A program made the position numbers and the translations under genes. The notes below the pieces were generated by a model that was not told where the DNA came from, did no database searches, and saw only the letters and a program-made list of their open reading frames with translations. A stretch of DNA of 64,000 nt from Kuschelorhynchus macadamiae (Eukaryota > Arthropoda > Insecta > Coleoptera > Curculionidae). The stretch is taken from assembly GCA_030620095.1 (NCBI GenBank), contig JAUTXW010002447.1, positions 186,001-250,000 of the forward strand, written 5' to 3'. This document shows positions 11,388 to 23,579 of this stretch, one piece after another; within the stretch, counting starts at the first letter, position 1, and the number at the start of each line of letters is the position of its first letter.

Positions 11388-11945
11388 TTAAAGAGAAGTA
11401 CTATTTAGACCCTTTTTTATTGCCAAGTGTGTTTCTAATATCAGAATGAACAAATCCATATATATATAAAAAATTCTCTCCAAGTCGGAAGAAAGTGCAC
11501 AGGCACATATAATAGAAATAATTTGCAATACCTTGCTAGGAAACATGGTTTTCGAAAAGGGGGTCTCTGAATTTGCTTCTAACTTGATTGTTGCAATATC
11601 TAAAGCAGCTTTTTTTTTCTTAGTTTGATAAAGAGTATTCATGTTTATTTCTGATAGGAACCGGTAAGTATGCCAAAAACTGAAAAGGTGTTAAAGCTTG
11701 ATTATATCTTGTTTTGAAGAGGTGATTTTGATTTAAATTTGTGTCCTCATTTTCGACATTATCAAAATCAGCCAGTTTTTTTCATGCCTCAAATGCATAG
11801 ACAAAATGGCACCTTTTTGCCCAACCATACCCAGTGACGCAGAAATTGGTTTAGGAAGTTTTAAAAATTCTTCAGCCATTCGTTTGATATAAATATTCCA
11901 TACTTTTTCAAAAATAACTATGTATGTAATCTTTGTGTTCTTCAC
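11388..11945 (-). pseudogene. Possible hAT transposase C-terminal remnant
   Basis: On the minus strand a 70-codon frame (11945-11733) contains LKLPKPISASLGM, and an 84-codon frame (11642-11388) contains SKVLQIISIICACALSSDLE followed by RIF and ILETHLAIKKGLNS. The latter has the layout of the hAT dimerisation block (S-x-ER-x-F, then a basic segment and a Leu). The two frames are out of register and no catalytic core can be read. It could also be another decayed ORF; only the C-terminal likeness supports the call. Confidence 0.35.
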
Positions 11946-12675
11946 AAATTGGCAACAGTTTTGGCAATTCCCTGATATAAATTTTCAAGCAAATCCTTGG
12001 ACATCCTGTTTTGATTTTTTTTTGCATTTTATTAGAAAAATATTTTTAAAAAATCGAAAAAAAATTAAATTTTTTAAAATTAAATCAGCGATTTTTATTT
12101 TTTTTAAACTCATGATTTTTCTAAACCTTGATAACCAATACCAGATGTATTACACCTATTAATAAAAGGTAACATTCTTATTTTTACTCTCTTCTTTTAC
12201 ATAGTAAGTGAAATAGATAAATTGAATATAAACAGTAATTGCACAAAGCAATCAAAATTAAAAAGGAACTTGTTATCCTTGCGTTCAAGGCCAACTGTGG
12301 TAATTTAAATGGATTTTTTAGACATTATATTAAAAGTGATATTTTAATCATATTACACTTTAAATAGAATTTTAAATAGACTTTTACGTAGAACTTTAAC
12401 ATTATTTTGCTAAATATTGCACCGCACTTATATCATCAAAGTTAGTTGATCGCAAGAATATCAAATTGCTTTTATCACTGCTAACTATCGAATAAACAAT
12501 AGCCCTTGCTGTTTAATTTGTTATACATAAGGCAATTTTCATAATTTTGAATGATTTATTCTTTTCATTCAATTGAACTAAATATAACATATTATTTCTT
12601 GAAATAATAGGTATCAGATATTGGTAAACAATTCGTAATTATTCACATAAAAAATAAAAACATTCTGAAGATAAT
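11946..12675. other. AT-rich, no gene recognised
   Basis: Poly-T/poly-A rich sequence with no supported frame, repeat arm or RNA. Confidence 0.45.
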
Positions 12676-12800
12676 CGTCAATAAATCAGAAACGCTGACT
12701 CGTAATTTCGTGGTATTATATATCGCTGAATTCATCTTTCAATGCTCTAGTTACATTTGGGATAATATAGGGGGTTATGTTAAACGAAATAATAAAATTA
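12676..12800 (+). repeat. Fragment of the inverted repeat of the 57513-60174 element family
   Basis: The run CGTCAATAAATCAGAAACGCTG, then ATTATATAT, GAATTCATCTTT and GATAATATAGGGGGT, parallels 59893-60010 (GTCAATAAATCCGAAACGTTG, TTATATATTCGTGAACTCGTC, CAATAATATATAGGGTG). It is a diverged solo arm. Confidence 0.6.
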
Positions 12801-13049
12801 TCTAAACTTGGCAAGAATGCACCCCTTCTATTGTTGAATACTTGATATTAGATAAAACGTACTCTAGACAGAAGCAATCAGATATTTAAAAATCGTTTAA
12901 CGGCCTTAGCTATAACACTTTAAATATATCATGGGAAATCCTGAAGATGAATGCCAATATATGCGAAACATAACAACTGAGACCCATACTATTACTTACT
13001 GTTGGCTTGCCATTGGAAAATCTACAAAAATATCTATAAACATAGTCTA

Positions 13050-13240
13050 TGCAGGGTGTTTCATTTAAAATAAGAAAGTCGATATCTGGTCAGAGCAATA
13101 TAACACCCTGTATATATGAAACTAATGTATTTTAAAATTCAAATTAAACCGAACTTTTGTATTTGACTTTTTTTGTACGCCATACAATTTCTGATATAAG
13201 GTAGTACGGCATTTTACATGGGACAGCTCTTATTGCACAA
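13050..13240 (+). repeat. Inverted-repeat fragment, right copy
   Basis: Starts GCAGGGTGTTTCATTTAAAA, has a second, inverted box AACACCCTGTATAT at 13113-13126, and ends near GGTAGTACGGCATTTTACATG. It is the inverted partner of 10430-10606; both face outward with respect to the 2.4 kb between them. Confidence 0.65.
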
Positions 13241-15074
13241 ATAAATCACAATCCATTACCATCAGGATCATTTTCTCTTAAAAAAAATACTATAACGGAC
13301 CGAAACCTTCATAAAAATTCTAATTTTGTGTATTCACTATATCTAGTTGAACTAACATGAACATCGAAACAAAAATGCACAAGTGTTATTGCACCTTCAG
13401 CTAGATCCTTCCCAAGTAGTGAATGACATTCACTTTCAATCTAATAGAAAATAAGTATAGAAAAAAATGTGAAAATTAGTAAAAAATAATAATTTTACGT
13501 ATCTGAAGAGTGCACTAACATATAAAAATATGAGATCTGTAACTTTAAAATAAAGACAATCAAAGCTGTCCTAAATGGATGATCGAACATGGATGTGATG
13601 ACACTGATGTAGCGTTTTTAAAGCACTTATTGACTTCAGCATTAAAAGTGTGGTTTATATGAAAATGATTTAGGTCTATCATTATTTTAAATGGGTTTTT
13701 ATATCCGATCTACCATTTAATGCAGCCAAAATAATCCATAACCTTTACAAAAAAACATGAACAAAAAAATCGAAGCAACTGAAAACTTTGATGTATAAAA
13801 TTAATGGAGTTGATCATTATTTTTAAACAGATGTTATGAAGGTTTTAATTAATCAAGCTGCTTTAGTGTTTTTTGTTTAAATTTAATAATAACTTATACA
13901 AATATAAAAACAGGAAAATCCCACAAGGCAACATCCTGCAGGAAAGAGATGTAAATGTACTAAATATGTTCTAAAGTTCGAATATATATTGAAACATGCT
14001 CTCATACTGGCATATAAACTATAGAAATAACTTGATCACTCTTATCAAAGTCTAATTAGTTAATAAGTTAAAGCTTAATCGAATTTCTATGGTGACACAT
14101 GTTCACACATGTAGTTTCACAATTTCACAAGTCTAAAAAGACCCACCAAAGTAAATGACTTTTGTTTATTCAAGGACTAGAAGGGAATCACAGCATCTGC
14201 ACCCTAGTTCGTAAAGCATTCCAAGAGAACTTCAGCAGATATGTCCTCAAAGACTTAATTTAACATCAGAACACATATTCCCCTATAAATAAAAAATCAG
14301 ACCCAGCCTTGAAATCTATTCACTTGCGGGGGGAGCACGTTCTCTTTCAATCTAGAATATCCTTGACTCTATTATGTCGTAAAAGAAGATCTACCTGTAT
14401 ATCTTATTTTTCAGGCATCATAAAGAGACTTCCCTCGAGCATCTCTAACGGAACAAAATTTATTATGCCTCCTTTGACTTTTCGATATGTCTAAAAGAAA
14501 AATCCAAGCAGCAACTTCATTGTTGAACTACTGAGATCAATGATCCCTATTCTGATTGCTCCTTTATTCCCGGAATATCCTGGCTAAAAAACCCGAAACA
14601 AAACCTGCTACTAGATATTTTATTTTTCCCCTAATTTAAATCCCATCTTAAAAAAATCCTTTTTTTTCCCAAAGCACTGCAGCTAATACTTCTTTTAGTC
14701 TTTGTGGTTTATTCATGGATACCAAACATTAAATTTTTCTAAATAAAGTCATTTTTAGCGAAGTAAGTTTGAAATAGATATAGAAATGATCATTCACTCC
14801 AATAATTTAACGCAAGCATCAAGTTTTCTTTGCTCCGACTTAAAACATAAAATAGCAAACTCTAACACAAAACGATCTAAACGTGTCAGGTCTAAAACCC
14901 TATTCTATTTTTCTAATAGTGTTTGTACAACACTAAGTTCTAATTTTGGATGTAAAAAACTCCTTGAAAATTCCCTGCACTACACAAAAACAGGTTCGCT
15001 CTAACTATAAAAAATATAATTACATGAATAGCTTTATTATCTAATATGAAATAAGCCATTATAGAGATACATAC
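13241..15074. other. No gene recognised
   Basis: Short frames only. I searched for neighbouring integrin exons on the minus strand here and found none I could support. A possible polypyrimidine-AG at 14400-14414 on the plus strand is not followed by a recognisable exon. Confidence 0.4.
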
Positions 15075-15202
15075 GCCTTAGTCCGTCTGTAACGACCTGA
15101 TCACAGTCCTGGTCATTGTTGGAGATTGGGCACTTAAAAAGAGCCCCAGAAAAATTGGTCCCTTGTTGCAGATTTTGACCTAGGGGAGCACCTACTAGAA
15201 TC
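15075..15202 (-). CDS. Integrin alpha subunit, single internal exon (FG-GAP region)
   Basis: On the minus strand TTTTTCTTTGCAG precedes an open 128-nt exon, and the donor CGTATGT follows. Its 42 whole codons read ILVGAPLGQNLQQGTNFSGA, LFKCPISNNDQDCDQ and VVTDGLR. The LVGAP and GALFKC blocks, with a following Cys, are the hallmark of the N-terminal beta-propeller (first FG-GAP repeat) of integrin alpha chains, which pair with a beta chain at the cell surface to bind extracellular matrix. The exon starts with one base completing a split codon and ends with one base of the next. No other exon of this gene could be found, so introns are long or the rest lies outside. Which alpha subunit it is cannot be told from 42 residues. 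Confidence 0.72.
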
Positions 15203-16680
15203 CTGCAAAGAAAAATAATGTTCAGAATCATCTAAATATATATAATAAACAAGTAAGAAAATCATCATAACAATCACAGAAAGTCGTATTGAAAAAAAAA
15301 TCAAATTTAAACAATATAATAAAAATGTTTTTCTAACTCGAACAAGTTATAGGAATTCAACGGAAAAAACCATTTTACCTTCTACGTAATAATTTTTTTG
15401 TGCAATTTTTTCCAAGGTGATCTAGGGGCTCATAGAAAATATAAATTACTTCCCAACTCAAAATTTCTATGTACAATTTTTTATAAGTTTCGTATATGTA
15501 AGAACGTCTCACCATTTTATCTACACGGCTTTGAAAATACTCTCTTCTTTTTATGTAATTCTGCACCCATTTTCTGAATTTTTACCCACCATTTTAGAAT
15601 AGTAAAAAAACTAAAGCGGAAAATTCCTCCTTTCCCACTATTTTGCCTTTTATTTAATATTTTAAATAAACCTAGCAATATAAGAGCTTGCGTAAATTGT
15701 TCTAGAAAAATAAGCAAAATTTTAAATTACCTAGATACATAAACTTGCGCGAAATAATTACGAAATAATGAAATGAAAAGTAGTTAAATATAGATGCGCT
15801 CATTAGGGAAGATATAGGATGTGCAACATTTTCAAATAGATGTGCAAAATTAGGAGAACAAAAGGATAAAAGTCAGTATGGGCTTTACTAAATTTGAGCT
15901 CTTTAAATTTCTCTTAAAAAAGTGCACAAAGCTTTGAAGAATTTAACTATAGGCTAGATAAAAACTGTTAAACTCAAACTTCTACTTAAGTGCCTCTCCA
16001 ACAGCTAAAATAGCCTAAACTATGCTAAGTGTATACTACATAATGAATACAGGAGACCTACACCAGGATTTCAGATTTGAAAAAGAATAAAATATGTCCA
16101 TAATATTTTTCTAAAAATCCTAACAAAAGGAACTACATATTTCTATACTATTAGAGTGCCACATACATACGTTAGTGTGCATATTGTATGAATGCTTTTA
16201 AATATCTTGAAAAGTAAATAATTAATACGTCATTTTCTGCAAAAGAACGAAACATTTCTGACAATGACAGAAAGGTGACATTTAAACGTCGAAACAACAC
16301 AGGTATTATTGAAGACACCTGTACCCATTTACAGTATTTGTTTACGTTTAAAACTTAATGAATCAACTTTTAGAGAGTAACTAGCTTCTTCGTTTGTAAA
16401 CAAAACATATTTTCTGCTTTAAGTTGATTCAAGATTTTAAAAATCATTTTTTGGAATTCATAAGAGCCACTAACGAACTACCCCGTACCTCAAACAAATA
16501 AACACCCTCAAAAAGTGCTCTACCCATGACAAGAACAAAAGACATCGTATCCTTGGATATGTTTATTTGATGATTTGACAAAACCATCGTTCAAAATTTT
16601 TTTACAATGCTTATCTAAAACAAAATTTTCTTTTCGCGTCCTAAGCATGTAAATGTGGTAGTTTTTGTTCAAAATTTTAG
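15203..16680. other. No gene recognised; possible promoter side of the protamine-like gene
   Basis: Separates the minus-strand integrin exon from the plus-strand protamine-like exon 1. No clear TATA box or conserved element can be named. A polypyrimidine-poor TTTTAG at 16675-16680 could be a 3' splice site if an upstream exon exists. Confidence 0.35.
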
Positions 16681-16703
16681 GTAAAGTCCTAGGTTTACTC
16701 GGC

Positions 16704-16846
16704 ATGGGGCGGTCTCGATCGAGATCGGGATGCCGACGTGTCCCCATAAGCGTCTACTGTGGTGCCAAGAAGCGAAGACGACATAGCCGTCGAGGAGGGC
16801 GATGCGGAGGCAAGAGAAGACGATCCAGGTCAAGGAGAAGGAGGAG
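16704..16846 (+). CDS. Protamine-like sperm chromatin protein, exon 1
   Basis: First of three exons that join in frame to a 171-residue protein (16704-16846, 23380-23568, 28570-28753). It starts MGRSRSRSGCRRVPISVYCG and continues with Arg/Ser/Cys/Gly-rich sequence (KKRRRHSRRGGRCGGKRRR), typical of DNA-condensing sperm nuclear basic proteins. I chose ATG 16704 because it opens the basic arm; the frame stays open upstream to a possible acceptor TTTTAG at 16675-16680, so an earlier exon is possible. The donor is GAG|GTAAAT after 16846, leaving AG of an Arg codon that the first base of exon 2 completes. Local base use (CGA, AGA, AGG) is far more GC-rich than the flanks. Role inferred: packaging sperm DNA after histone removal. 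Confidence 0.75.
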
Positions 16847-18042
16847 GTAAATGATTTAACAGTTTTAAAAAGTGAAAATATGTTATGTGAATAAGTTTTA
16901 ACATTGTGATAATCACTCTTGTATTTAGCCGGCCCCTCTGATATTTTAATTCACTTAGGGTATAAGCAAAATAACACGTTTGTGCAGAAAAGGCTAGCTG
17001 TCATGTTATGACATTTGAATAAGTTACTTGGTATACTGTTTGTTTTGAATATAATCATAAAGAATCTTATGATTTATGTGTATTTACTAAAAGCTGATTT
17101 TGACCACGTAATATTTAGAACGTTCTTAAAAATAAAACGATTTCGAAAGAGCCTAGTAAGACGTTTTTTCTATGATAAATACAGATTTAAATGAACGATT
17201 ATTTAGTATACCTTATAATATTTGCTAAAGATATTTTGACTCGAATCGGTAAAAAAGATACACGATTTTGACATTCTTTTTATATTTATGTTAATAAATC
17301 TCTTCCAAACAGTATTTTTAAACATTGTAGGTCAGGATTAAAAGAAATGTAATCTTAAAATTCTAAAAAAGTCTTATTAATATACAAATTACTATTAAAT
17401 GTGTGCCACCAAAAACAGAATTAACAAACGACAGCCATATTCAATTTGTCAAATAAAATACATCGTTGCCACATTTATTTTACTATTCAACATTTAGCAG
17501 CGGATTTTTCTTTTAAGGGCTATTATTGAAAAAAAAAACAGATTATTTATTTTTAAATAGGTTAAGTTTGGTTAGCTGTGCTGTTAATAAAGCGCACGGT
17601 AGCGCGCCAATTATTTCTTGTAAAATACTATTCAAGATGCCTACTTACATGAGTTTTTTTACATTTGGCAACATTGCCGGAAATAACTTCTCATTTGATA
17701 AATATTCATTTGATAATCCTTACTTTTTTCATCAAATCTTGTGTTTAGGTACTATATCATCCAGTAAAAAAATTAAAAAATATGAAAATCGTGTATCCTT
17801 TTTACCGAATCGACTCAATATTTTTTAAATTTTGATTGTAATGTCAACTGAATATAACCCTACATTTTTTTTAAATTTTCGTTAATATTGCCAATGTTTT
17901 CAAAATTTGGTACAAAGGTTAAATTTGGGGTGCTCATCACGATTCTGAATTTTTCTCGCCCACGTTTCGTTTCCGAGTTATCCATCATCAAAGTGTACAA
18001 TCTTGTACAGACACTTTGCACCCCATACAGATTTTACTTTTA

Positions 18043-18183
18043 GGCCCAGTTTCACAATGTGTGGTAACCATTGGTGGGTTAAGGTTATTTACTATGGTTT
18101 CTACAGTTGAGAAGGTGAATTTTAAATTGAATCTATAGCTACTAACCCAGACTTTTTGGTCACCACATATGTGAAACTGGCCC
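18043..18183. mobile_element. Short MITE with TTA target duplication (PIF/Harbinger-like)
   Basis: 141 bp with terminal inverted repeats GGCCCAGTTTCACAATGTGT and its complement ending ATATGTGAAACTGGCC. It is flanked on both sides by TTA (18040-18042 and 18184-18186), the target duplication expected of PIF/Harbinger elements. No coding capacity. It lies in intron 1 of the protamine-like gene. Confidence 0.75.
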
Positions 18184-19604
18184 TTAGAGTTAAAAAAAAT
18201 CTTAAATGTAAAAGTTGTGGGGTTTTACCTGACCCACCAGGATTTTTTATCAAAAGAAATAAATGAACATCGCCAATCTGTCAAAAAATATCAACTTGTG
18301 TTTTTTTTAAAGGAACGACCTATTTATTTTTTTTTGGAATCCCCATAATCTGCCGATTTCAACAACATATACATGTTTATATTTACTCTAACCGTTCTCT
18401 CAATATTTAACAACAAAGAAAAAAATAGGTGCGACCTGCAGGTAATAATTGATTAGCTGTTATTGTCAAAACTATACTTTTATTTTAATTTCTATATACT
18501 ATGGAATATTTAACACAAGAAAGACTTAGTAGTTTGTTTTTTTCTTTAGTTTTATTTTATCAATCAAGGAAATATTTCCGAAACTCATCAGGAATATCGT
18601 AAGATATACCATGAGGTTTGGAAATATTTACTTTCTTTGTAGAATAAAACTACACAACTTATGTTGTTATTCTTGAATTCAATGTATTTCAAAAACTATT
18701 GATTTTTGAGATAGTTTACATTTGAAAGTTTATAATTCGCTAGAACACGGTGCCTTCAATTTCCACTTCCGACAGTTCTTGTTCCAGCCACCACGATGAA
18801 CTTAATTTTTCTAAAAACGGGCCTGGATTTTTTATTTTCAATTTCGAAATAATTTGTATCCCCTTTCTAAACATATACCGTAAATATTCCTTTGACAACG
18901 TTTTGACCCTGTAATATGCCATCATCGGGGATTTTTACAAGTACAACCCTGGGTTCATAATTTTAAAGTCCTTAAATAGGTTTAATTACATTATATTTAG
19001 TATTTAAAGGAATAGTAGTATACAAATGAATTTTCTAAATCGGAAAAACGTTGTTTGTTCCCATATTATTTAAATTTAAATTTTCAGTCTGCCAACCTTT
19101 GTAATGTTTTCCTTTTACTTTTAACATATCAAGATTTCTCAATTTTAGACGCGAAACTATGATTTTTATTGAATCAAACTGATAAATTTGATAGAATTTT
19201 GAAGGTTTCAGAAAATTTTTAAAGTAGTATTTTGAATAAGCCTAGAAGTTTTATTTTAAAAGATAAAAAAAAACAAGGCGAAGTAAAAATAAATTCAAAA
19301 AAAGTTACGTATAGATTGGTATATTTATAATAATTTAATTAAACTTCCCTAAATATATTTGCTCTCTACTAAAATATCTGAACAGCTCTTAAAATATTTG
19401 AAACCTGAAATTAATATACGCGCATCAAAAATAAACACTACCCGATCCTTTCTAGACTTTTTTAATACTCATAGATATTAGGTTAGGTTAGGATAGTTGG
19501 GTCCACGCCCACGCAGGATTCTGGGAGGGTAACGGGATTGGGAACAAAACCAGGACCGGGAATCTGAATATATACATGGACAATTCCTGAAGAATTTTAA
19601 AGCC

Positions 19605-19920
19605 AAAGGGTCAATAAAGATGTGTTAAAAGTGCTTATCTTCCAAGATACAGGGTGTTAAAGTTATTATTTTTTATCAACCGTATACATTTCTAGAGATA
19701 ATTTATTTAAATTTGCCAAACAATATAGGGTCACCAATGTCTAAGAAATAAGTATAATGTTCATATAAAGATGTGTCAAAAGTGCTTGGCTTGCAAGATA
19801 CAGGGGGTTAAAATTTTAATATTTCGTATTTACTTTTTTTCAACCGTGTACATTTCTAGAGATAATTTATTTAAATTTGCCACACAATATATGGTGACAA
19901 ATGTCTACGAAATAAGCATA
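19605..19920 (+). repeat. Tandem dimer, ~155-165 bp unit
   Basis: Two head-to-tail units (about 19605-19757 and 19760-19920) share AAAGATGTGT, AAAAGTGCTT, CAAGATACAGGG, ACATTTCTAGAGATAATTTA and ATTTAAATTTGCCA. Each contains one mariner-type TACAGGG box, so the unit may be derived from an inverted-repeat arm. Confidence 0.75.
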
Positions 19921-20214
19921 ATACATACAAATACTTTGTTTGTTTGAGTGGTATTGCAACGCATGCCGGTTATTTCCCAGTAATATGTAAAATATATTCT
20001 TAAAAAAATAGCGTTATTATATTATTTTATATTTTAGTACGTAAATAGTAATGCTTAAAATGCCTAACATTATATTATAATGTAAGACTATATTTTTATT
20101 ATTTCAAATACCTACCTTTATTTATTGAGAGGTTTATCATATTTTAATGTGCAAAATATTATTTTTATTGCTCAAAGTATTTATATAAAAAAATATGCAA
20201 TTTTAAAATTTTAG

Positions 20215-20513
20215 GCATCGACTTTGTTATTTTGAATGGAATATCCTGTATAACACTGTTTCATTAAATGGGTATCTTCTTGCTGATTATAAATATATCA
20301 GGGTTTGATATCTTTATCTTTAATCTTATCTTTCTCTTTCTAACACACTGCCATCACTTGTAACACGATTTATGTCAATTTAATCTTATCGACTATTTTT
20401 AAAGATAAAGATATCAAAACTGATATACTTATAATCAGCAAGAAGAGACCCATTTGATGAAAGAATATTATAAAGGATGTCCTATTTGAAATAACAAAGT
20501 CGATGCTCATCTT
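20215..20513. repeat. Fold-back MITE, ~110-bp arms
   Basis: Left arm begins GCATCGACTTTGTTATTTTG and includes TTCTTGCTGATTATAA and GATATCTTTATCTTTA; the right arm is its reverse complement, ending AATAACAAAGTCGATGC. Each arm holds a degraded end box (AATATCCTGTATAAC / AAAGGATGTCC). The centre has an ACACTGCCATC spacer of about 65 bp. No ORF. Confidence 0.85.
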
Positions 20514-20633
20514 TAGCTTACCGTTTCTGGTTTGTTTAATTTTTAACAAATCATAAAAAAAATAAAACCTTAAAACTTGTATTTAGCATTTAAGTTCTAT
20601 CTTAAATAAACTTTGTAGACTCTGTTCAAAATG

Positions 20634-21485
20634 TACAGGGTCTTCTATTGAGGAGGAAAAACGGTATTTTTTTGACTTCCCCTGTATTTCTCAAGGAATT
20701 CAAAATGGCGAATCGATATATTTTAGCTCGGAGAATTCGAAAATCGTAACAAGAAAAACAAATGAATAAGATACAAAAAACTTACGCCAAGGATGTTGCG
20801 TTTTTTAAACCGAACACCCTGTATATTATTACATTTTTGTTCAATTCTAAGTGTTTTTAAAAAGGGTACTTACTATATGTCTACCTTCAACTGTCTTCTG
20901 ATGTTTAAAAATGACATTTTTTGCTTCTTTGAGCCGTCATAACACCTGAACGGTTGGACCTAGAGTAAAATAACTTTTACATTCCTATCTTATTTTTGAT
21001 AAGCTATCTTATGATGCCAGTCAAACAGGGATTTTGAAGTAAGGTGATAACCAGCATCAACTGCATTTGATATGAATATATTCAATTAAATAGGTAGCAA
21101 AACAATTTCCATTTTTTTGTTCGACTGGCATCATAAGATAGCTTATCAAAAACTAAGATAAGAATGTGAAAGTTATTTTGCTCCAGGTCCAACCGTTCAG
21201 GTGCTATGAGGGCTCAAAGAAGCAAAAATGTCAATTTTCAAACATCAATAAATCAAATACAGCTGAAGCTAGACATATTATAGTACCCTTATTAAAAAAC
21301 ACTTAGAATTGACCATAGAATCCAAAAATGTAATAATATATAGGGTGTTCCATTTAAAAAATATTTTTTTGTTACGATTTTCGAATTCTCCCAGCTAAAA
21401 TACATCGACGCTATTTTGAATTTCTTGAGAAATGCGGGGGAAGTCAAAAAAATACCGTTTTTCCTCCTCAATGAAAGACCCTGTA
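20634..21485. mobile_element. Non-autonomous mariner-like MITE (852 bp)
   Basis: Ends TACAGGGTCTTCTATTGAGG and, inverted, TACAGGGTCTTTCATTGAGG; the flanking dinucleotide is TA. The arms are almost the whole element (each about 400 bp) with a second box pair AACACCCTGTATATTATTAC / TAATATATAGGGTGTTCC at 20815 and 21335. The inner arms (GACTGGCATCATAAGATAGC) nearly meet near 21040. No transposase frame. Confidence 0.88.
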
Positions 21486-21858
21486 CAAAGAAACCCGGTA
21501 CAACTAACCTTATACAGGGGGCGTAATAGCGCAATATAAAATGGATAATAAGGAATGGTTTCAAAAAACTTTTTTACTAAAATTTTCAAAAAATTGTATA
21601 TTATGCTTTTATATGATAGGGCTGTGTCATGGTCTCTTTAAAATGAACCAAAAAAATTGACAACCTATTTTCCGGAAAGTGTAATATTTCTTTTTACTGA
21701 CTCCACCATATCGAGGGCTTCCTGCCAACAGGGCGTATCCACCAAAATTAGCATTTTTGTTTAAAAGCTAAATTGACCACTTTTGTCCAGATATTTGTGG
21801 TGCCAAAATATTGTATTCACTAAAATATTATGTACACAAGCTTTTGACAACACAAATA

Positions 21859-22946
21859 TACAGGGTGTTTCAAAAAACATGCGCCAACGTTTAAAGCGAG
21901 ATTCTTTAAAAGAAAAGTTTATATGTATATGGCGGGTCGGCAGTTATTTGGTTTTCGAGATACAAGATGTTGAAGTTTTTAAAAAAATTATGATTTTTTT
22001 AATAATCTCGAAACAGTAAGAGCTGCTTGATTAAGATTTGGCATAAGGTATTTAAAGGCTATATTTTGACAGTATTTACAGTCGTAGTGATAGGTAACCA
22101 TCCCTGACATTCTTAATAAAAAATGGTACGCCACTGATTTTTTTTTAAATTACTAGCTTTTGCGTCTATAGTAAGTAAAACTACACAAAAAATGCTTCTT
22201 AGTATTTTGTGATACGACCAGTCGTTTTCGAGAAACAACAAATTGTATTTCGATGCACGCCTCTGGCACTCCAGTTTGAGTTGGAGTCAGAATTACTCAA
22301 AACTCACAAAAGGGATTTTTTGGATTATTTTAAGAAAAAAAGTTTTAATGAATAATGTCCGTAAATGCCATATTTTTGAAATACAGAGTGTCGGAGTTAA
22401 AAAACTTAACAATTTTTTTAACTTTACTCCTCAAATCTAAAAATAGGACATTTGAGGGCATCATTTATTAAAACTTTTTTTTCTTAAAATGATCCAAAGA
22501 ATCACTTTTGTAGAGTTTTGAGCTATTCTGATTCCAGCTAAAACTGGACCAGTCGTGCCAGAGGCGAACATCGAAATACAATTTGTTGTTTTTCTGGATT
22601 TATTGTGTAGTTTTATTTACCTTAAACGATGAAGCTGGTAATATTTTAAAGAATCAGTGGCCTCCAATTTTTTTTAAGAAAGTCAGGATTGTTACCCATA
22701 CCTACACCCATGGTTGAAATAAAAACTGTTAAATACTGCCAAAATATAGCCTTTAAATACGTAAGAAGTTGTGCCACATTTTAAACAAATAGCTCTTTTA
22801 ATTGAATTACTAAAAAATCATAATTAAAAAAAAATTAACACCCTGCAACTCGAAAACCAAACATCCGCGGACCCATGTTCATATAAACTTTTCTTGCGAA
22901 GAATCTCCCATTAACAGTTGGCGCATGTTTTTTGAAACAACCTGTA
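21859..22946. mobile_element. Non-autonomous mariner-like fold-back MITE (1.09 kb)
   Basis: Left end TACAGGGTGTTTCAAAAAAC with ATGCGCCAAC, right end GTTGGCGCATGTTTTTTGAA then ACAACCTGTA. It is close to one palindrome with its centre near 22400-22440; shared inner blocks include CAAATTGTATTTCGATG / CATCGAAATACAATTTG and CTTAAAATGATCCAA. No coding capacity. Flanked by TA. Confidence 0.87.
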
Positions 22947-23379
22947 TAAGCAAAGGCACTCAATACGCCCATCAGGCAGACCGCCATCGTCCTATCTTTC
23001 TCTCTCTCAAGGCAGTGCTTCTTATGGCAGAGTTTTATCCTTAAAATATCAATTCTCTGGTATTTTTGTAATCAGAAGAAGCAGCCCTGCCATGTGGATT
23101 ATTAACGACATAATATGCAAATTTTGTTGTAAAAAAATACCACTACTCCAACAGCCAGTTGCACAAAACTTAATTGTTGTTTAAAATATTTAACCGAGCT
23201 TTCGAATTTGACAAGCTGCTTATAGAAATCTAGAAACTCTGTTAAATTTGACATTGCGTTAAACATTCTAAACTTTAATTGAGCTTTCTGCAACCGGCCA
23301 TAAGTATGCAACGACAACACAGGCACGATGACAAGAAATTAAATAGCTGACTGACAAACTTTTTAACATTTACTTACAG

Positions 23380-23568
23380 GTCTCATCGTGGAGGATGTGG
23401 GCGAAGAGGCTCCCGTAGAAGATCAAGAAGGAGGAGAAGCAGAAGGAGGAAGTCATGCAAGGGTGGACGGAAAACTAGTAATCCCTTCTTAAATTACCTG
23501 CGTGTGTTCAGGAAGAAACATTGCGGTTGGCCTCAATGCAAGATAGCAATCGAAGGAGCAAAATGCTG
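23380..23568 (+). CDS. Protamine-like sperm chromatin protein, exon 2
   Basis: Acceptor TTTACTTACAG|G and donor CTG|GTAAGA frame a 189-nt exon. The first base finishes the Arg codon begun in exon 1. The exon encodes a basic arm, SHRGGCGRRGSRRRSRRRR with SRRRKSCKGGRK, and then the first half of an HMG-box-like core: NPFLNYLRVFRKKHCGW, PQCKIAIEGAKCW. The last two bases (TG) of the Trp codon are completed by exon 3. The core pattern (N-x-F/Y-x-x-x-x-R-x-F-R-x-x-H ... GAK-x-W) is that of the MST-HMG-box found in Drosophila protamine A/B relatives; this is family likeness seen by eye, not a search result. Confidence 0.85.
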
Positions 23569-23579
23569 GTAAGAAATAA

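Larger units (their letters stand above)
16847..23379 (+). other. Intron 1 of the protamine-like gene (6.5 kb, repeat-filled)
   Basis: Bounded by donor GTAAAT and acceptor TTTACTTACAG. Besides the repeats listed separately, 16860-18039, 18187-19600, 21486-21858 and 22947-23379 hold no feature I can support; an open frame of 100 codons at 17526-17828 has no recognisable domain. Confidence 0.7.

Noticed and set aside
17526..17828. 100-codon frame in intron 1
   Set aside because: Starts at a non-ATG codon region with poly-A, no domain and no conservation evidence.
18890..18930. GATGATGGCATATTACAGGGTC with AAAACGTTGTC on minus strand as another ribozyme-like block
   Set aside because: Lacks CTGANGA and GAAAC in full; too diverged to support.
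19478..19492. Three TTAGG units, the insect telomere repeat
   Set aside because: Only 15 bases, single site, no array; expected by chance often enough in this composition.
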